Below, in pieces: positions 52,050-61,054 of a stretch of DNA of 64,000 nucleotides. Every line of letters begins with the position of its first letter. The stretch's first letter is position 1. Origin of the DNA: Flavobacterium anhuiense (lineage in GTDB: Bacteria; Bacteroidota; Bacteroidia; Flavobacteriales; Flavobacteriaceae); NCBI RefSeq assembly GCF_004151235.1, contig NZ_JUIV01000013.1, positions 80,399 to 144,398 of the forward strand. The letters are read 5' to 3'. Under the pieces are notes generated by a model, which was given only the letters and a program-made list of their open reading frames with translations, made no database searches and was not told where the DNA came from. The position numbers and the translations under genes are program-made.

Positions 52050-52261
52050 AATGTGGTTATTTTTACGGCGATTAGTTTGATGAACCTGGGATAGCAAATG
52101 TAGAAAGAATATTCTGCCTAAGTATAGGTGTTTTTACCTGTTTTTAAGTTGTTTAAAATTTTCTTCTCAATCTTTTTTTTAACATTCCATTATGGCATAA
52201 AAAGCAGTAAGCATTCTTTTTTTGTTGCAGCCTTTTATATCTTTACTAAAATAATTTTCTG

Positions 52262-53521
52262 ATGAATAAGAGTTTACTCTATATTTTTATACTATTAGCA
52301 ACACTAAGTGCTAGAGCCTCGTTTATCTTACTTCCGATGGACGAAACAACGCAGCAAAATCATCTAAAAGCATACGGAATTACTTATTGGTGTTTGAGTA
52401 GAGATTATAAAGCAAGTTGGCTTTTGAATTATCGAGGTGGGTCTTTTTTACTTCCGGATGCAGATGAAATTAGAAAAGAATGTAAAATAAGAGGAGTTAG
52501 TTTTGAAGTGATTTCAGATAGCGAACAAGCTTCTATTCTAAATGAAATTTCGAGTCCTTCTCAAAATATGGAATCAGTGATTTTAGAAAAAGCGCCTAAA
52601 ATTGCCGTTTATACTCCAAAAGGAAAACAACCGTGGGATGATGCTGTGACTTTGGTTTTAACTTATGCCGAGATTCCTTTTACTCCCATTTATGATGAAG
52701 AAGTTTTAAGCGATCAATTATTAATGTATGATTGGCTGCATTTACATCATGAAGATTTTACGGGACAATATGGGAAATTTTACGCAGCTTATAAAAATAC
52801 ACCTTGGTATATAGATCAAAAAAGAGACGCAGAAGCTTTGGCCGCTAAATTGGGATATGCAAAAGTATCTCAAGAAAAAGGAGCAGTTGCTAAAAAAATT
52901 AGAGATTTTGTTATTGGCGGAGGTTTTATGTTTGCGATGTGCTCTGCAACAGATAGTTTTGATATTGCACTTGCTGCCGATGGTGTAGATATTTGTGAAT
53001 CTATGTTTGACGGAGATCCAAGTGAACCGAATTATCAGTCAAAATTAAATTATAATAATTCTTTTGCTTTTAAAAATTTTACTCTTGAAAGAAGACCGGA
53101 AGTTTATGAGTTTTCTGATATCGATATGACAACAAAAAGGAGAGTATTGATGGAGAAAGATTACTTTACTTTAATGGAATTCTCTGCAAAATGGGATCCT
53201 ATTCCGAGTATGTTATGCCAAAATCACACACAATTGGTGAAGGGTTTTATGGGACAAACAACTTCTTTTGACACTTCATTGATAAAATCGAACATCTTGA
53301 TAATGGGAACATGCGAGATAAATGGAGAGTCTAGATATATTCATGGAGAAAAAGGCAAGGGGATGTTTACTTTTTTTGGCGGACATGATCCAGAAGATTT
53401 TCAGCATCAGGTTGGAGATCCTCCAACGGTTTTAGATTTACATCCGAATTCTCCAGGTTATAGATTGATCTTGAATAACGTTTTGTTTCCAGCTGCTAGA
53501 AAAAAGAAGCTTAAAACTTAA
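52262..53521 (+). CDS. Exported protein with amidotransferase-like fold ('asparagine synthetase B' type name)
   Basis: The 419-residue protein has a signal peptide (residues 1-19) and a mature part of mixed alpha/beta character. A segment 'DFVIGGGFMFAMCSATDSFDIALAADG' (about 217-243, quoted in part) looks like the nucleophile elbow of a class I glutamine-amidotransferase-like domain, with Cys in 'MCSAT'. A His-rich 'WLHLHHEDFTGQYG' lies upstream. Flavobacterial homologues are often labelled asparagine synthetase B, but I see no asparagine synthase domain, and the protein is exported. The function is unknown. Confidence 0.6.
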   Translation: MNKSLLYIFILLATLSARASFILLPMDETTQQNHLKAYGITYWCLSRDYKASWLLNYRGGSFLLPDADEIRKECKIRGVSFEVISDSEQASILNEISSPSQNMESVILEKAPKIAVYTPKGKQPWDDAVTLVLTYAEIPFTPIYDEEVLSDQLLMYDWLHLHHEDFTGQYGKFYAAYKNTPWYIDQKRDAEALAAKLGYAKVSQEKGAVAKKIRDFVIGGGFMFAMCSATDSFDIALAADGVDICESMFDGDPSEPNYQSKLNYNNSFAFKNFTLERRPEVYEFSDIDMTTKRRVLMEKDYFTLMEFSAKWDPIPSMLCQNHTQLVKGFMGQTTSFDTSLIKSNILIMGTCEINGESRYIHGEKGKGMFTFFGGHDPEDFQHQVGDPPTVLDLHPNSPGYRLILNNVLFPAARKKKLKT

Positions 53522-54325
53522 TTAGTTTAAAGAAAACTCAAACCAGATTGGAATATGATCGGACACTTTTCTTGCATTCTGAAGTGAATCAAAATCTTCG
53601 TAAAATTTAATGATTCCGGAATTGAGGACTTTTAGATTTGCTGTATTATAAAAAATATTATCAAATTCAGATGCAAGACAAATATTGCTTTTGCATTGAT
53701 GCTTAAGAGTTGTTTTTTGATTTTTTAATACAGATGCATATCCCATCTTTTTTAACGGATTAAAAACAGAATGTTTTTCAGGGCAATTGAAATCGCCTAA
53801 GAAAGCGAGATTTAAATTGGGATATTCGTTTGGCAAAAATTTGAAATATTTGATTTCGGTTTCAGGCTGCTTTTTTTTCGTTATTGCATGAAAATTAACT
53901 AGTGTAATTGTCTTTTTATTGATTTCGAATGTGGCAAAATAGGGCTCCCGATCAATTTCTACACTAAATTTTTTCTCAAGCCAAGGTTTGGTTTTTAATT
54001 TGGCTTTGTTAGTTTTCCAAATAAACGCGTACCGTTCTGTTTTGTAACTGCTGCTAGAAGTAGGATCACTTATTTTGTAATCCCATTTATTGCCCTTTTC
54101 GTTAAGTAATGCTGCAAGTTTTGCGACGGTTTGAGCACCTCCATTTCCGGCAACAACTTCCTGAATTGCAATAATATCGTAGTTATAAATTGTTTTGGCA
54201 ATATAATTTAAATGGATATCAGATTTAGATTTTCCAAAGTTTTCGATATTCCATGACAGAACTTTGGTTTGTGCAAAAGATAAAAAGGCAAAAAATAATA
54301 AGACTAGGCTGAGAATTTTCTTCAT
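53522..54325 (-). CDS. Endonuclease/exonuclease/phosphatase family exported protein
   Basis: The 267-residue protein has a signal peptide (cleavage after 'SFAQ', residue 19) and an EEP fold: 'VLSWNIENFG' (about 23-32), 'YDIIAIQEVVAG' with the metal-binding Glu, 'FHAITKK', 'FLGDFNCPE' and the final His in 'VSDHIPIWFEF'. It is a secreted or periplasmic metal-dependent nuclease or phosphodiesterase. It is convergent with the upstream plus-strand gene, their stops adjoining at 53521/53522. Confidence 0.88.
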   Translation of the reverse strand: MKKILSLVLLFFAFLSFAQTKVLSWNIENFGKSKSDIHLNYIAKTIYNYDIIAIQEVVAGNGGAQTVAKLAALLNEKGNKWDYKISDPTSSSSYKTERYAFIWKTNKAKLKTKPWLEKKFSVEIDREPYFATFEINKKTITLVNFHAITKKKQPETEIKYFKFLPNEYPNLNLAFLGDFNCPEKHSVFNPLKKMGYASVLKNQKTTLKHQCKSNICLASEFDNIFYNTANLKVLNSGIIKFYEDFDSLQNARKVSDHIPIWFEFSLN

Positions 54326-54391
54326 ATAAATTTAATGAGCAGAGATATAAAACTTCTCTTTCAGCAATAATCAAGCCCTTATTAAAAATAA

Positions 54392-54625
54392 TTAGTGTTT
54401 TTTGTATCGGTTTTTTAGTGCAGTTCCGATTATTATAATTTGCAATACTAATAATGCTGGAATAAATATCATTTTCCAATCAATTTCTAGCCAGCCCGTT
54501 TTTTCAGAAACAAAGGCAAAACTAATCGATAAAAAAAGACATAATAACATTGTTTTCATAATAATTCTATTTTGTGTAGTATTAATTTTAGAGAATATAA
54601 TACTCGCTTTGCTTTTCGGTTTCAT
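54392..54625 (-). CDS. Small two-helix membrane protein
   Basis: The 77-residue frame (possible later start at 54559) has two hydrophobic helices ('MLLCLFLSISFAFV' and 'MIFIPALLVLQIIIIGTAL') and a basic C-terminus (KNRYKKH). An opposite-strand frame of similar length exists but has a poorer composition, so this strand is preferred. Unknown function; it lies between the nuclease and the TPR kinase cluster. Confidence 0.45.
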   Translation of the reverse strand: MKPKSKASIIFSKINTTQNRIIMKTMLLCLFLSISFAFVSEKTGWLEIDWKMIFIPALLVLQIIIIGTALKNRYKKH

Positions 54626-54703
54626 GGTAAGTTAATAGGTTATTACAAATTTAACGGTATGAAAAGTGTAATCCTTACGGAAACCCGTAAATCGCAATAA
54701 AAA

Positions 54704-55372
54704 TTACACCAGTCCGAAATCTTTTGCGATTGCGATCAAATGCACATTGTTGTTCGCTTTAAAATAAATCTTTAATTTATTTATTCTTTTTTCGATACTG
54801 CTTGTTCCATTAGGCGTTATAGATAAGTCTTTAAATTCTTTAGAAATGCTTTCTAAAATGTAACCTTGTGATAAAAGCTTTAAAATAGAAATATCATAAG
54901 ATTCTATTTCAATTAGTGACTTATCGTTGAAACTAAAAGACAAATCAGAAGAAAGTATTTTTTCTTCATTATTAAATGTGCCTTCAATAGCATTTCTTAG
55001 TTCCGAAATACTATTTCTTCCTTTAGAAACATAAGCATTAATACCTAATTCGTTAAAAAGAGTTTTAATCCTATAACTTTTGTCTTCTATAGAAAAAACG
55101 ATCTTTTTTATATTGGGTTGAACTTTATTTATGGCATCTATAAGCTCGTCGCCACTATTTAAATTTACTTTTCTATGATCCGATTTAAAAGATAAATCAG
55201 TAATCAACAAATCGTAAGGTTCTTTGTCAGCTAATGCTTTTTTTATTTTAAGCAGACCTTCGTCACAATATTTCACATGATGAATTACTGGAACTTGTAA
55301 CTCTTCAAGTACTTGAACAACTGCAATGCTGATACTATCTAAATCTTCGGCAACTAAAACTTTTTTAAACAT
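54704..55372 (-). CDS. Response regulator with LuxR-like output domain
   Basis: The 222-residue protein has a receiver (about 3-125) with 'VAEDLDSIS', the phospho-Asp in 'DLLITDLSF' and Lys in 'AYVSKGRN', and a C-terminal HTH (about 155-220, 'ISILKLLSQGYILESISKEF', 'SSIEKRINKLKIYFKANN') that is LuxR-like but diverged. It starts 8 bases after the pseudokinase-like TPR kinase gene and is the output of this three-gene operon. Confidence 0.85.
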   Translation of the reverse strand: MFKKVLVAEDLDSISIAVVQVLEELQVPVIHHVKYCDEGLLKIKKALADKEPYDLLITDLSFKSDHRKVNLNSGDELIDAINKVQPNIKKIVFSIEDKSYRIKTLFNELGINAYVSKGRNSISELRNAIEGTFNNEEKILSSDLSFSFNDKSLIEIESYDISILKLLSQGYILESISKEFKDLSITPNGTSSIEKRINKLKIYFKANNNVHLIAIAKDFGLV

Positions 55373-55380
55373 ATACTAGA

Positions 55381-57168
55381 TTATATAGGGAATTTGAAAC
55401 TTATTTTAAAACCACTTTCTGAATTTGAGTCAAAATTAAATGTTCCTTTTATTGTTTCAATACGGTTTTCCACATTTTGTAGTCTTTTTTCTAAAATATT
55501 ATTTTCTGAAATAATTTCATTACTGTTATCAGTATAGGAAATGAGTAGATTTTTGTTTATTTCTTTTACAATAATACTCACCAAACTAGAACTATTAGAT
55601 TTTTTCATATTGAATAATAATTCTTGTAAAATTCGATAGAGTATTATTTTTTTATTTTTATCAATTTTACTCCAGAAAACCGAATCAAATCCATTTAGAA
55701 TAATGTTTACATCTTTAGTTTTGTATTCTGAAATCATTTCCTTTAAGATAGCTAAGTATCTTTCGTCTGTCGGGACTTTGCTGTTTTCTCTAGATATGTT
55801 GCGGGTTTTTGAGTAAATATTATTTAAGCTATCTAGTAGTTTTTCCTTATTGTCTTGATTTTCTAGATTGTGATCTTGTACAAATAATAACGTTTCATAG
55901 ATATTTGAGTTAAGCTCATTATGCAATTTCTGAGATATTCTCATTTCGCTTTTAAGGATGATGTCATTTTTTTCTCGTTTGCCTTTGGTAGTAATATAAA
56001 ATATTAAAAAAAGGATGATAAATAAGCTTAAAGAAATTACGACATAAGAAATATAGCTTCTGTTTTTTTGTCTTTGCAATTGTAATTCTCTTTCTGCTTT
56101 TTGATTTTTGAGTTCAAAATTTTCTTCTTTATCTTTCTTTGAGTCATATATGACATCTGCAAATTGATTTTTTGCAGTTTTTCTGCTTAAATAGAGGCTA
56201 TCATTTTTTCTAGTATAAATTTCCCAGTATTTTTTTGCTTTTTCAGCCTTGTCCATCTTAAGTAGATCGGCTAATCTGTCGATTTCATTTCCAGCTGATT
56301 TTGCTCGTTTTGCAGCATGGTATGATTTCTCTGCATAAAATTTTTTAAGTTCTGGATTATAATATTTTGAGTAATAAAGATAATAGCCAAAATAGTTGGC
56401 AATTAGCTCAAAATCATTGTTGTATGGGATGGTTAATTCCAAACTTTCGTCAAGACATTTTAAAGCTTGTTCTTTATGATTTCCAAGGCCTATGTAGGAG
56501 AGAGCTAAATTATACAATATACCAGAACGCACAAGGTTTGTATTTGAAGGTGTGATTTTATCTGCAATTTTGCACTTGGATATTGGTTCTAATATATCTT
56601 TCGCCTCTTGAAATTTTTTTTGTTGAACATAAACAAATGCAATTTCAGATAATATTCGCGCTTTTCTAAATGTGGATATTGCTGTTTTTAATGCTTTTCT
56701 ATGATAGTAAAGTGCCTTTTCGTTGTTATAAGTATAAAAATAGTTGAAAGCCATAAACGTGTAAGCATTGATGGCATACTTTTTACTAGATGTTTTATCT
56801 AAATAAGGAAATGCTTTTATAAGCGTAGCCTCTGCTTCGTAAAAATTGCCATATCGTTGCAAGATTTCAACTATATAGTTTAATGAACCAACATATGCAT
56901 CTGCATAATCTTCTTTAGGATCACATAGCAATTGTGTTTTGTTGAAGTAAAAATAGGCACTGTCGTATTTTCCTGCATCAAAAAAAGCATGAGCTTTTTC
57001 TGATGTTTTTTTTATTTTATTTGAAAGATCGGTTTTAGTGTGATTTTTTTGTTTTTTTTCTGCTTTAGAAAACGATACAAAGAAAAGAGTTGCTAGAATC
57101 AAACAAATGATTAGCAAAGAAAAAAGAATATTTTTTTTTTGAAAAAAGGGTAACAGGTTTTTAATCAT
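55381..57168 (-). CDS. TPR sensor kinase homologue with degenerate ATP-binding site
   Basis: The 595-residue protein has an N-terminal membrane anchor (about 13-33), a TPR array (about 50-330), a second helix (about 372-392), a HisKA_3-like helix with His in 'RISQKLHNELNSNIYE' and a HATPase-like domain. The N-box Asn is kept ('QELLFNMKK'), but the G1 motif reads DNSNEI rather than DNGKGI and the G2 region 'EKRLQNVENR' replaces 'KNGLHNIENR' of its neighbour. ATP binding is therefore doubtful. It starts in a TAATG overlap with the intact paralogue (57168-58889) and likely acts with it. Confidence 0.85.
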   Translation of the reverse strand: MIKNLLPFFQKKNILFSLLIICLILATLFFVSFSKAEKKQKNHTKTDLSNKIKKTSEKAHAFFDAGKYDSAYFYFNKTQLLCDPKEDYADAYVGSLNYIVEILQRYGNFYEAEATLIKAFPYLDKTSSKKYAINAYTFMAFNYFYTYNNEKALYYHRKALKTAISTFRKARILSEIAFVYVQQKKFQEAKDILEPISKCKIADKITPSNTNLVRSGILYNLALSYIGLGNHKEQALKCLDESLELTIPYNNDFELIANYFGYYLYYSKYYNPELKKFYAEKSYHAAKRAKSAGNEIDRLADLLKMDKAEKAKKYWEIYTRKNDSLYLSRKTAKNQFADVIYDSKKDKEENFELKNQKAERELQLQRQKNRSYISYVVISLSLFIILFLIFYITTKGKREKNDIILKSEMRISQKLHNELNSNIYETLLFVQDHNLENQDNKEKLLDSLNNIYSKTRNISRENSKVPTDERYLAILKEMISEYKTKDVNIILNGFDSVFWSKIDKNKKIILYRILQELLFNMKKSNSSSLVSIIVKEINKNLLISYTDNSNEIISENNILEKRLQNVENRIETIKGTFNFDSNSESGFKISFKFPI

Positions 57169-58889
57169 TACGCAGGAAGTTTAATTAAGACCTTAAAACC
57201 ATTTCCAAAATCTGAATCGATTTCGATCTCACCTTTGATGGCTCGAATTCGATTCTCAATATTATGCAAGCCATTTTTGTGAACCATTTTGTTTGAGTCA
57301 ATTCCTTTTCCATTGTCGGTATAGTTAATTATAATAGTATTTTTCCTTTTTTTAAAAGTTAAGGCAACTAAAGAAGCATCACTATGCTTTTTCATGTTTA
57401 CTAGCAATTCTTGGATAATTCTGTAAATCGATACTTTTTTAATTTCATCAACTTGATCCCACGAAATTTCATCTAACCCATTTATTAAGAAGTTTATTTT
57501 AGAGGTATTAAATCCAGAAATCATCTCTTTAAGTGAAACTGTATAATTTTGGTTGCTCAAAATAGGATAGTTTTCCTTGGATACATCTCTTGTTCGAGAA
57601 TAAATATCATCTAGCTTTTTCAGTAAATGATTTCGGTTTTCTTCAGTAGAAAGATTTCTATTCTCAACAAAAGCAAGCGTATGATAAATGTCATTAGCTA
57701 ATTCGTCATGAAGTCTTTTTGAAATTCGCGTTTCGCTTTGATAAGTTGCTTCAATTTTTTGACGATTATTTCGTGCAGTTAAATAGTAATAGACAACCAC
57801 AATCAAGCATGATGCTAATATGATTATGATATATGAAATAATATTTTTGCTTTCCTGTTTTTCTAATTGAAGTTCGTTTTTGATTTTTTGAGCCTTTAAT
57901 TTTAAGTTTTCCTCTTTTTCCCTTTTGGAATCATATTTCATTTTTGCAAATTGATTTTTTGCTTTTTGTCTAAAGGCATAAATACGGTGATTCTCTTTTA
58001 TATAAAGAAGAGCCTTTTCTTTTATTTCTGCGGCAGAATCAGTGTTTTCTATAATAAATTTTAATGCAAGTAAGCGATCATTAGTATTGCCGGATAAGGT
58101 GTAGTTTTTGTAGCTTAATTTGGCATACATCATCGATAAAGAATTATTGTTTTGATAATATTGAGCAAGATTATAATACGTTTTGCCTAAACCATCTTCA
58201 TACTTTGCTTCAGAGTTTATATGTATACTCTTTTCAAAAAAAGACAAAGCTTTCGAATTCTTGAGTTTGAAATAACAAATGCCAATATAATCGAGTATTT
58301 TGGAATAATATATTGGTTTTTCCTGTACAGTTTTTTCTTTGCTTATGGATAAGAAAATTTGCAATGCTTTATCGTATTTGCCTTGGTTGATATAAATGGC
58401 CGCAATATTGTTTTTTGCTTCAAGTACGTTGATTCTGTCTACTTTCAAAACAAATGCTTTTGAATAATAGTAAATTGCATTTGGATAATCATAAGTGTAA
58501 TAATAGTTTCTGCCTAAAACACTGTAAATATTCCATATGTGATTTGGATCGTTTATTTTGTTTAAATAAGGAATTGTTTCTGTTGCTGTCTTAGTGCTTC
58601 CAATAAAATCTTCATGATTTTGTTGAATTTCTGCCATGTAATACATGCAATAAACGTAACTTTTGGCATCTTCAGTAGGATTGCATTTCGTTCTCGCTCT
58701 GTTGTAGAAATAAAATGCGCTATCAAACTTTTTAATCTTGTAGAATGAATCAGCTGTATTGATAATTTTCTCTATTCTGACCTTATTATTTAGATCGTCT
58801 GCTGTGAAGTTTTTTCCCTTCTGACAGGCAAAAAAAAATGTAAAAATTAGAATTATATATAGTAAAAATGGTATTCCCTTTGGTATCAT
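57168..58889 (-). CDS. TPR-containing NarL-type sensor histidine kinase, lipoprotein-anchored
   Basis: The 573-residue protein has a lipoprotein-type signal (FFAC near residue 21), an extracytoplasmic TPR array (about 40-290), a coiled coil and one membrane helix (about 350-372), HisKA_3 with His in 'RISKRLHDELANDIYH' and an intact HATPase: N-box 'QELLVNMKKH', G1 'DNGKGI', G2 'GLHNIENR'. It is the active member of a tandem pair with 55381-57168, sharing domain order throughout. The response regulator at 54704 is the probable target. Confidence 0.9.
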   Translation of the reverse strand: MIPKGIPFLLYIILIFTFFFACQKGKNFTADDLNNKVRIEKIINTADSFYKIKKFDSAFYFYNRARTKCNPTEDAKSYVYCMYYMAEIQQNHEDFIGSTKTATETIPYLNKINDPNHIWNIYSVLGRNYYYTYDYPNAIYYYSKAFVLKVDRINVLEAKNNIAAIYINQGKYDKALQIFLSISKEKTVQEKPIYYSKILDYIGICYFKLKNSKALSFFEKSIHINSEAKYEDGLGKTYYNLAQYYQNNNSLSMMYAKLSYKNYTLSGNTNDRLLALKFIIENTDSAAEIKEKALLYIKENHRIYAFRQKAKNQFAKMKYDSKREKEENLKLKAQKIKNELQLEKQESKNIISYIIIILASCLIVVVYYYLTARNNRQKIEATYQSETRISKRLHDELANDIYHTLAFVENRNLSTEENRNHLLKKLDDIYSRTRDVSKENYPILSNQNYTVSLKEMISGFNTSKINFLINGLDEISWDQVDEIKKVSIYRIIQELLVNMKKHSDASLVALTFKKRKNTIIINYTDNGKGIDSNKMVHKNGLHNIENRIRAIKGEIEIDSDFGNGFKVLIKLPA

Positions 58890-59056
58890 GCGTCAAAAAT
58901 AAAAAATCTCAGTTCTTGTGAAAGAGTATAAATACCTGTTTTTGTAAAAAGATGAATTCGTTATTTTTTGCCTATTCATTTACAATTATATACAAACAAA
59001 CCCTCACAGAGAGGGTTGTTAAAGTTTGAAAATTATGTAAATATTATCCTTATAAA

Positions 59057-59491
59057 TTATTCTGCTCTCATTCCTGTAGTAATTGCTAATCTATTCCATG
59101 AGTTAATTGTGATGATGGCTAAAAGTATTTCGGCAAGATATTTTTCATCAAATAATTTAGCAGCATTTTCGTAAACTTCATCTGAAACATTATTGCCAAT
59201 TAATGTAACTTGTTCTGTTAACGCTAAGATTGCTTTTTCTTCTTCATTATAAAAATCGGCTTCACGCCAAGCGCTAATTAAATAAATTCTTTGTTCAGAA
59301 ATACCATGCTTTCGAGCGTCTGCAGTGTGCATGTTAATACAAAATGCACAGCCATTGATTTGTGAAGCACGGATTTTGATTAATTCCTTGTGTACAGGAG
59401 TTAATGAAGTAGATGAGATATATTTTTCTAGATTTAATAAAGCATTATAAGCTTCTGGAGCAACATTCGGGATAACGATTCTTGATTTCAT
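59057..59491 (-). CDS. Carboxymuconolactone decarboxylase/AhpD family protein
   Basis: I start at the ATG at 59491 (144 residues, 'MKSRIVIPNVAPEAY'). The core has the AhpD catalytic pair 'INGCAFCINMHTADARKHG' (about 58-76: CxxC followed by His), so it is a peroxidase-like alkylhydroperoxidase with thiol chemistry. A weak hairpin follows at about 58999-59017. The Crp/Fnr-type regulator gene lies directly upstream in the same direction, a pairing I have seen in other Bacteroidota. Confidence 0.9.
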   Translation of the reverse strand: MKSRIVIPNVAPEAYNALLNLEKYISSTSLTPVHKELIKIRASQINGCAFCINMHTADARKHGISEQRIYLISAWREADFYNEEEKAILALTEQVTLIGNNVSDEVYENAAKLFDEKYLAEILLAIITINSWNRLAITTGMRAE

Positions 59492-59569
59492 TTTTTTATG
59501 TTTTAAAAGTTCATTACAAAGGTCAGTAATGTATACTTTCAAAAACTTGAACTACTTCAAGAAATCAAA

Positions 59570-60142
59570 TCAGACTTTTCCAGCTCTTATTTTACTCATA
59601 AATTCTGCTGAAAAATCCAGATAGGAGGCAAGCATATATTGAGGAACACGCTGTACAAAATCAGGAAAGTGATCATTAAAGTGATGATATCTTTCTTCGG
59701 CTGACATTGTAAATAAGAATTTAATTCGCATTTGCATTGCTCCAAAACTTTTTTGAGTAATGATTCTAAAGTACCTTTCAAGATTCGGAATTTCAATCAG
59801 TAATGATTCTAAAACGTTTTTATCAATAGCGATAACTTCTGAGTTTTCGACTGCCTGTAGATAAAAACTTGATGGCACATGATTGTGATAACTCAAATAA
59901 TCGGTAATCCACCAATTTTCGATTCCAAATTGAAGTGTTTGCTCAGTACCTTTAGCATTGATTATGTATTGTCGCATACAGCCCTTGACAACAAAATACA
60001 TTGTATTGCAAATTTGGCCTTCTTCGAGGACATGCTCCTTCTTTCTTATTTTAGAAATTTCTAGACATGATTCTAATTTGTCAATATCGGAAGTTTCAAG
60101 GGTAATGAATTTTTCAATATGATCAAAAAGTGCTTTATACAT
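59570..60142 (-). CDS. Crp/Fnr family transcriptional regulator
   Basis: The 190-residue protein has an N-terminal cyclic-nucleotide-binding-like barrel (about 10-120, 'LEEGQICNTMYFVVKGCMRQYI', quoted in part) and a C-terminal HTH (about 145-188, 'VPQYMLASYLDFSAEFMSKIRAGK'). It lacks the Cys cluster of Fnr, so it does not look like an oxygen sensor. It lies 78 bases upstream of the AhpD gene (start at 59491) and may control it. Confidence 0.88.
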   Translation of the reverse strand: MYKALFDHIEKFITLETSDIDKLESCLEISKIRKKEHVLEEGQICNTMYFVVKGCMRQYIINAKGTEQTLQFGIENWWITDYLSYHNHVPSSFYLQAVENSEVIAIDKNVLESLLIEIPNLERYFRIITQKSFGAMQMRIKFLFTMSAEERYHHFNDHFPDFVQRVPQYMLASYLDFSAEFMSKIRAGKV

Positions 60143-60228
60143 AGCTTTGTTTGGTTTATGTAAAGTTACCTTTTAAATTTGGTTTCTAAAGAGAGAGGGG
60201 GAGATTTAAAACTTCTTCAAAACAAAAA

Positions 60229-60254
60229 AAACCATTCGCGTTAACGAATGGTTT
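60229..60254 (-). terminator. Terminator after rplT
   Basis: AAACCATTCG / CGAATGGTTT arms with a 6-base loop, followed on the minus strand by T-rich sequence. It closes the thrS-infC-rpmI-rplT operon. Confidence 0.85.
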
Positions 60255-60296
60255 ATATAATAAGTAAGTAATCTTAAATTGAGTTTATAAAACGTT

Positions 60297-60641
60297 TTAT
60301 TTTACTTTATTAAGAATAGCTTTGAAAGCTTCTGGGTGGTTCATAGCTAAATCAGCAAGAACTTTTCTGTTCAATTCGATTCCATTAGCTTTAACTTTAC
60401 CCATGAATTGAGAATAAGACATTCCTTCTAATCTAGCTCCAGCGTTGATACGTTGAATCCATAATGAACGGAAATTTCTTTTGTTTTGTTTTCTATCGCG
60501 GTAAGCGTAGCTCATCGCTTTCTCTACTGCATTCTTAGCAACTGTCCAAACGTTTTTACGTCTTCCAAAGAAACCTTTGGCTTGCTTCATTATTTTTTTT
60601 CTTCTTGCTCTTTTAGCAACTGAATTTACCGATCTTGGCAT
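60297..60641 (-). CDS. rplT: 50S ribosomal protein L20
   Basis: The 114-residue basic protein matches L20: 'MPRSVNSVAKRARRKKIMKQ', 'AKGFFGRRKNVWTVAKNAVEK', 'YAYRDRKQNKRNFRSLWIQRINA' and 'YSQFMGKVKANGIELNRKVLADLA' (quoted in part). It binds 23S rRNA early in assembly. Last gene of the operon, about 100 bases after rpmI. No truncation. Confidence 0.96.
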   Translation of the reverse strand: MPRSVNSVAKRARRKKIMKQAKGFFGRRKNVWTVAKNAVEKAMSYAYRDRKQNKRNFRSLWIQRINAGARLEGMSYSQFMGKVKANGIELNRKVLADLAMNHPEAFKAILNKVK

Positions 60642-60741
60642 AATTTTAATGTGTTTTTGTAGCAGGCGTCCTGAATTGAATCAAAGGAACTTAAAGCCAT
60701 ACTCCAAGGTTATATAAATAATTTTTTAACCTAAAGAATTA

Positions 60742-60939
60742 TTAGATAATTCTTAATTGTTGTTTAATGCTTCTCATATCTGTTTGGTGAACTAGCGCTG
60801 AGTGTGTCAAAGCTAATTTACGTTTTTTAGATTTTTTAGTCAAGATGTGACTTTTAAAAGCATGCTTTCTTTTAATCTTTCCAGAGCCAGTAACTTTAAA
60901 ACGTTTCTTAGCGCTAGATTTTGTTTTCATTTTAGGCAT
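60742..60939 (-). CDS. rpmI: 50S ribosomal protein L35
   Basis: The 65-residue basic protein begins 'MPKMKTKSSAKKRFKVTGSG', the L35 signature, and continues 'KIKRKHAFKSHILTKKSKKRK'. It lies between infC and rplT as in most bacteria. The leader before it (about 60975-61054) contains an inverted repeat of AAAGTC words. Confidence 0.96.
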   Translation of the reverse strand: MPKMKTKSSAKKRFKVTGSGKIKRKHAFKSHILTKKSKKRKLALTHSALVHQTDMRSIKQQLRII

Positions 60940-61054
60940 TTTTCCTAGTTTTTTAATTTATTCTTACTTACTTATATCTTCAGTCTAAAAGTTTAAAAGT
61001 TTAAAGTCAAAAGTCAGTTTATGACTTTCGACTTTAAGACTTTAAGCTTTCGAC

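Noticed and set aside
54402..54635. 77-codon frame on the plus strand
   Set aside because: It is opposite the two-helix membrane protein on the minus strand; the minus frame has a clearer signal and basic tail.
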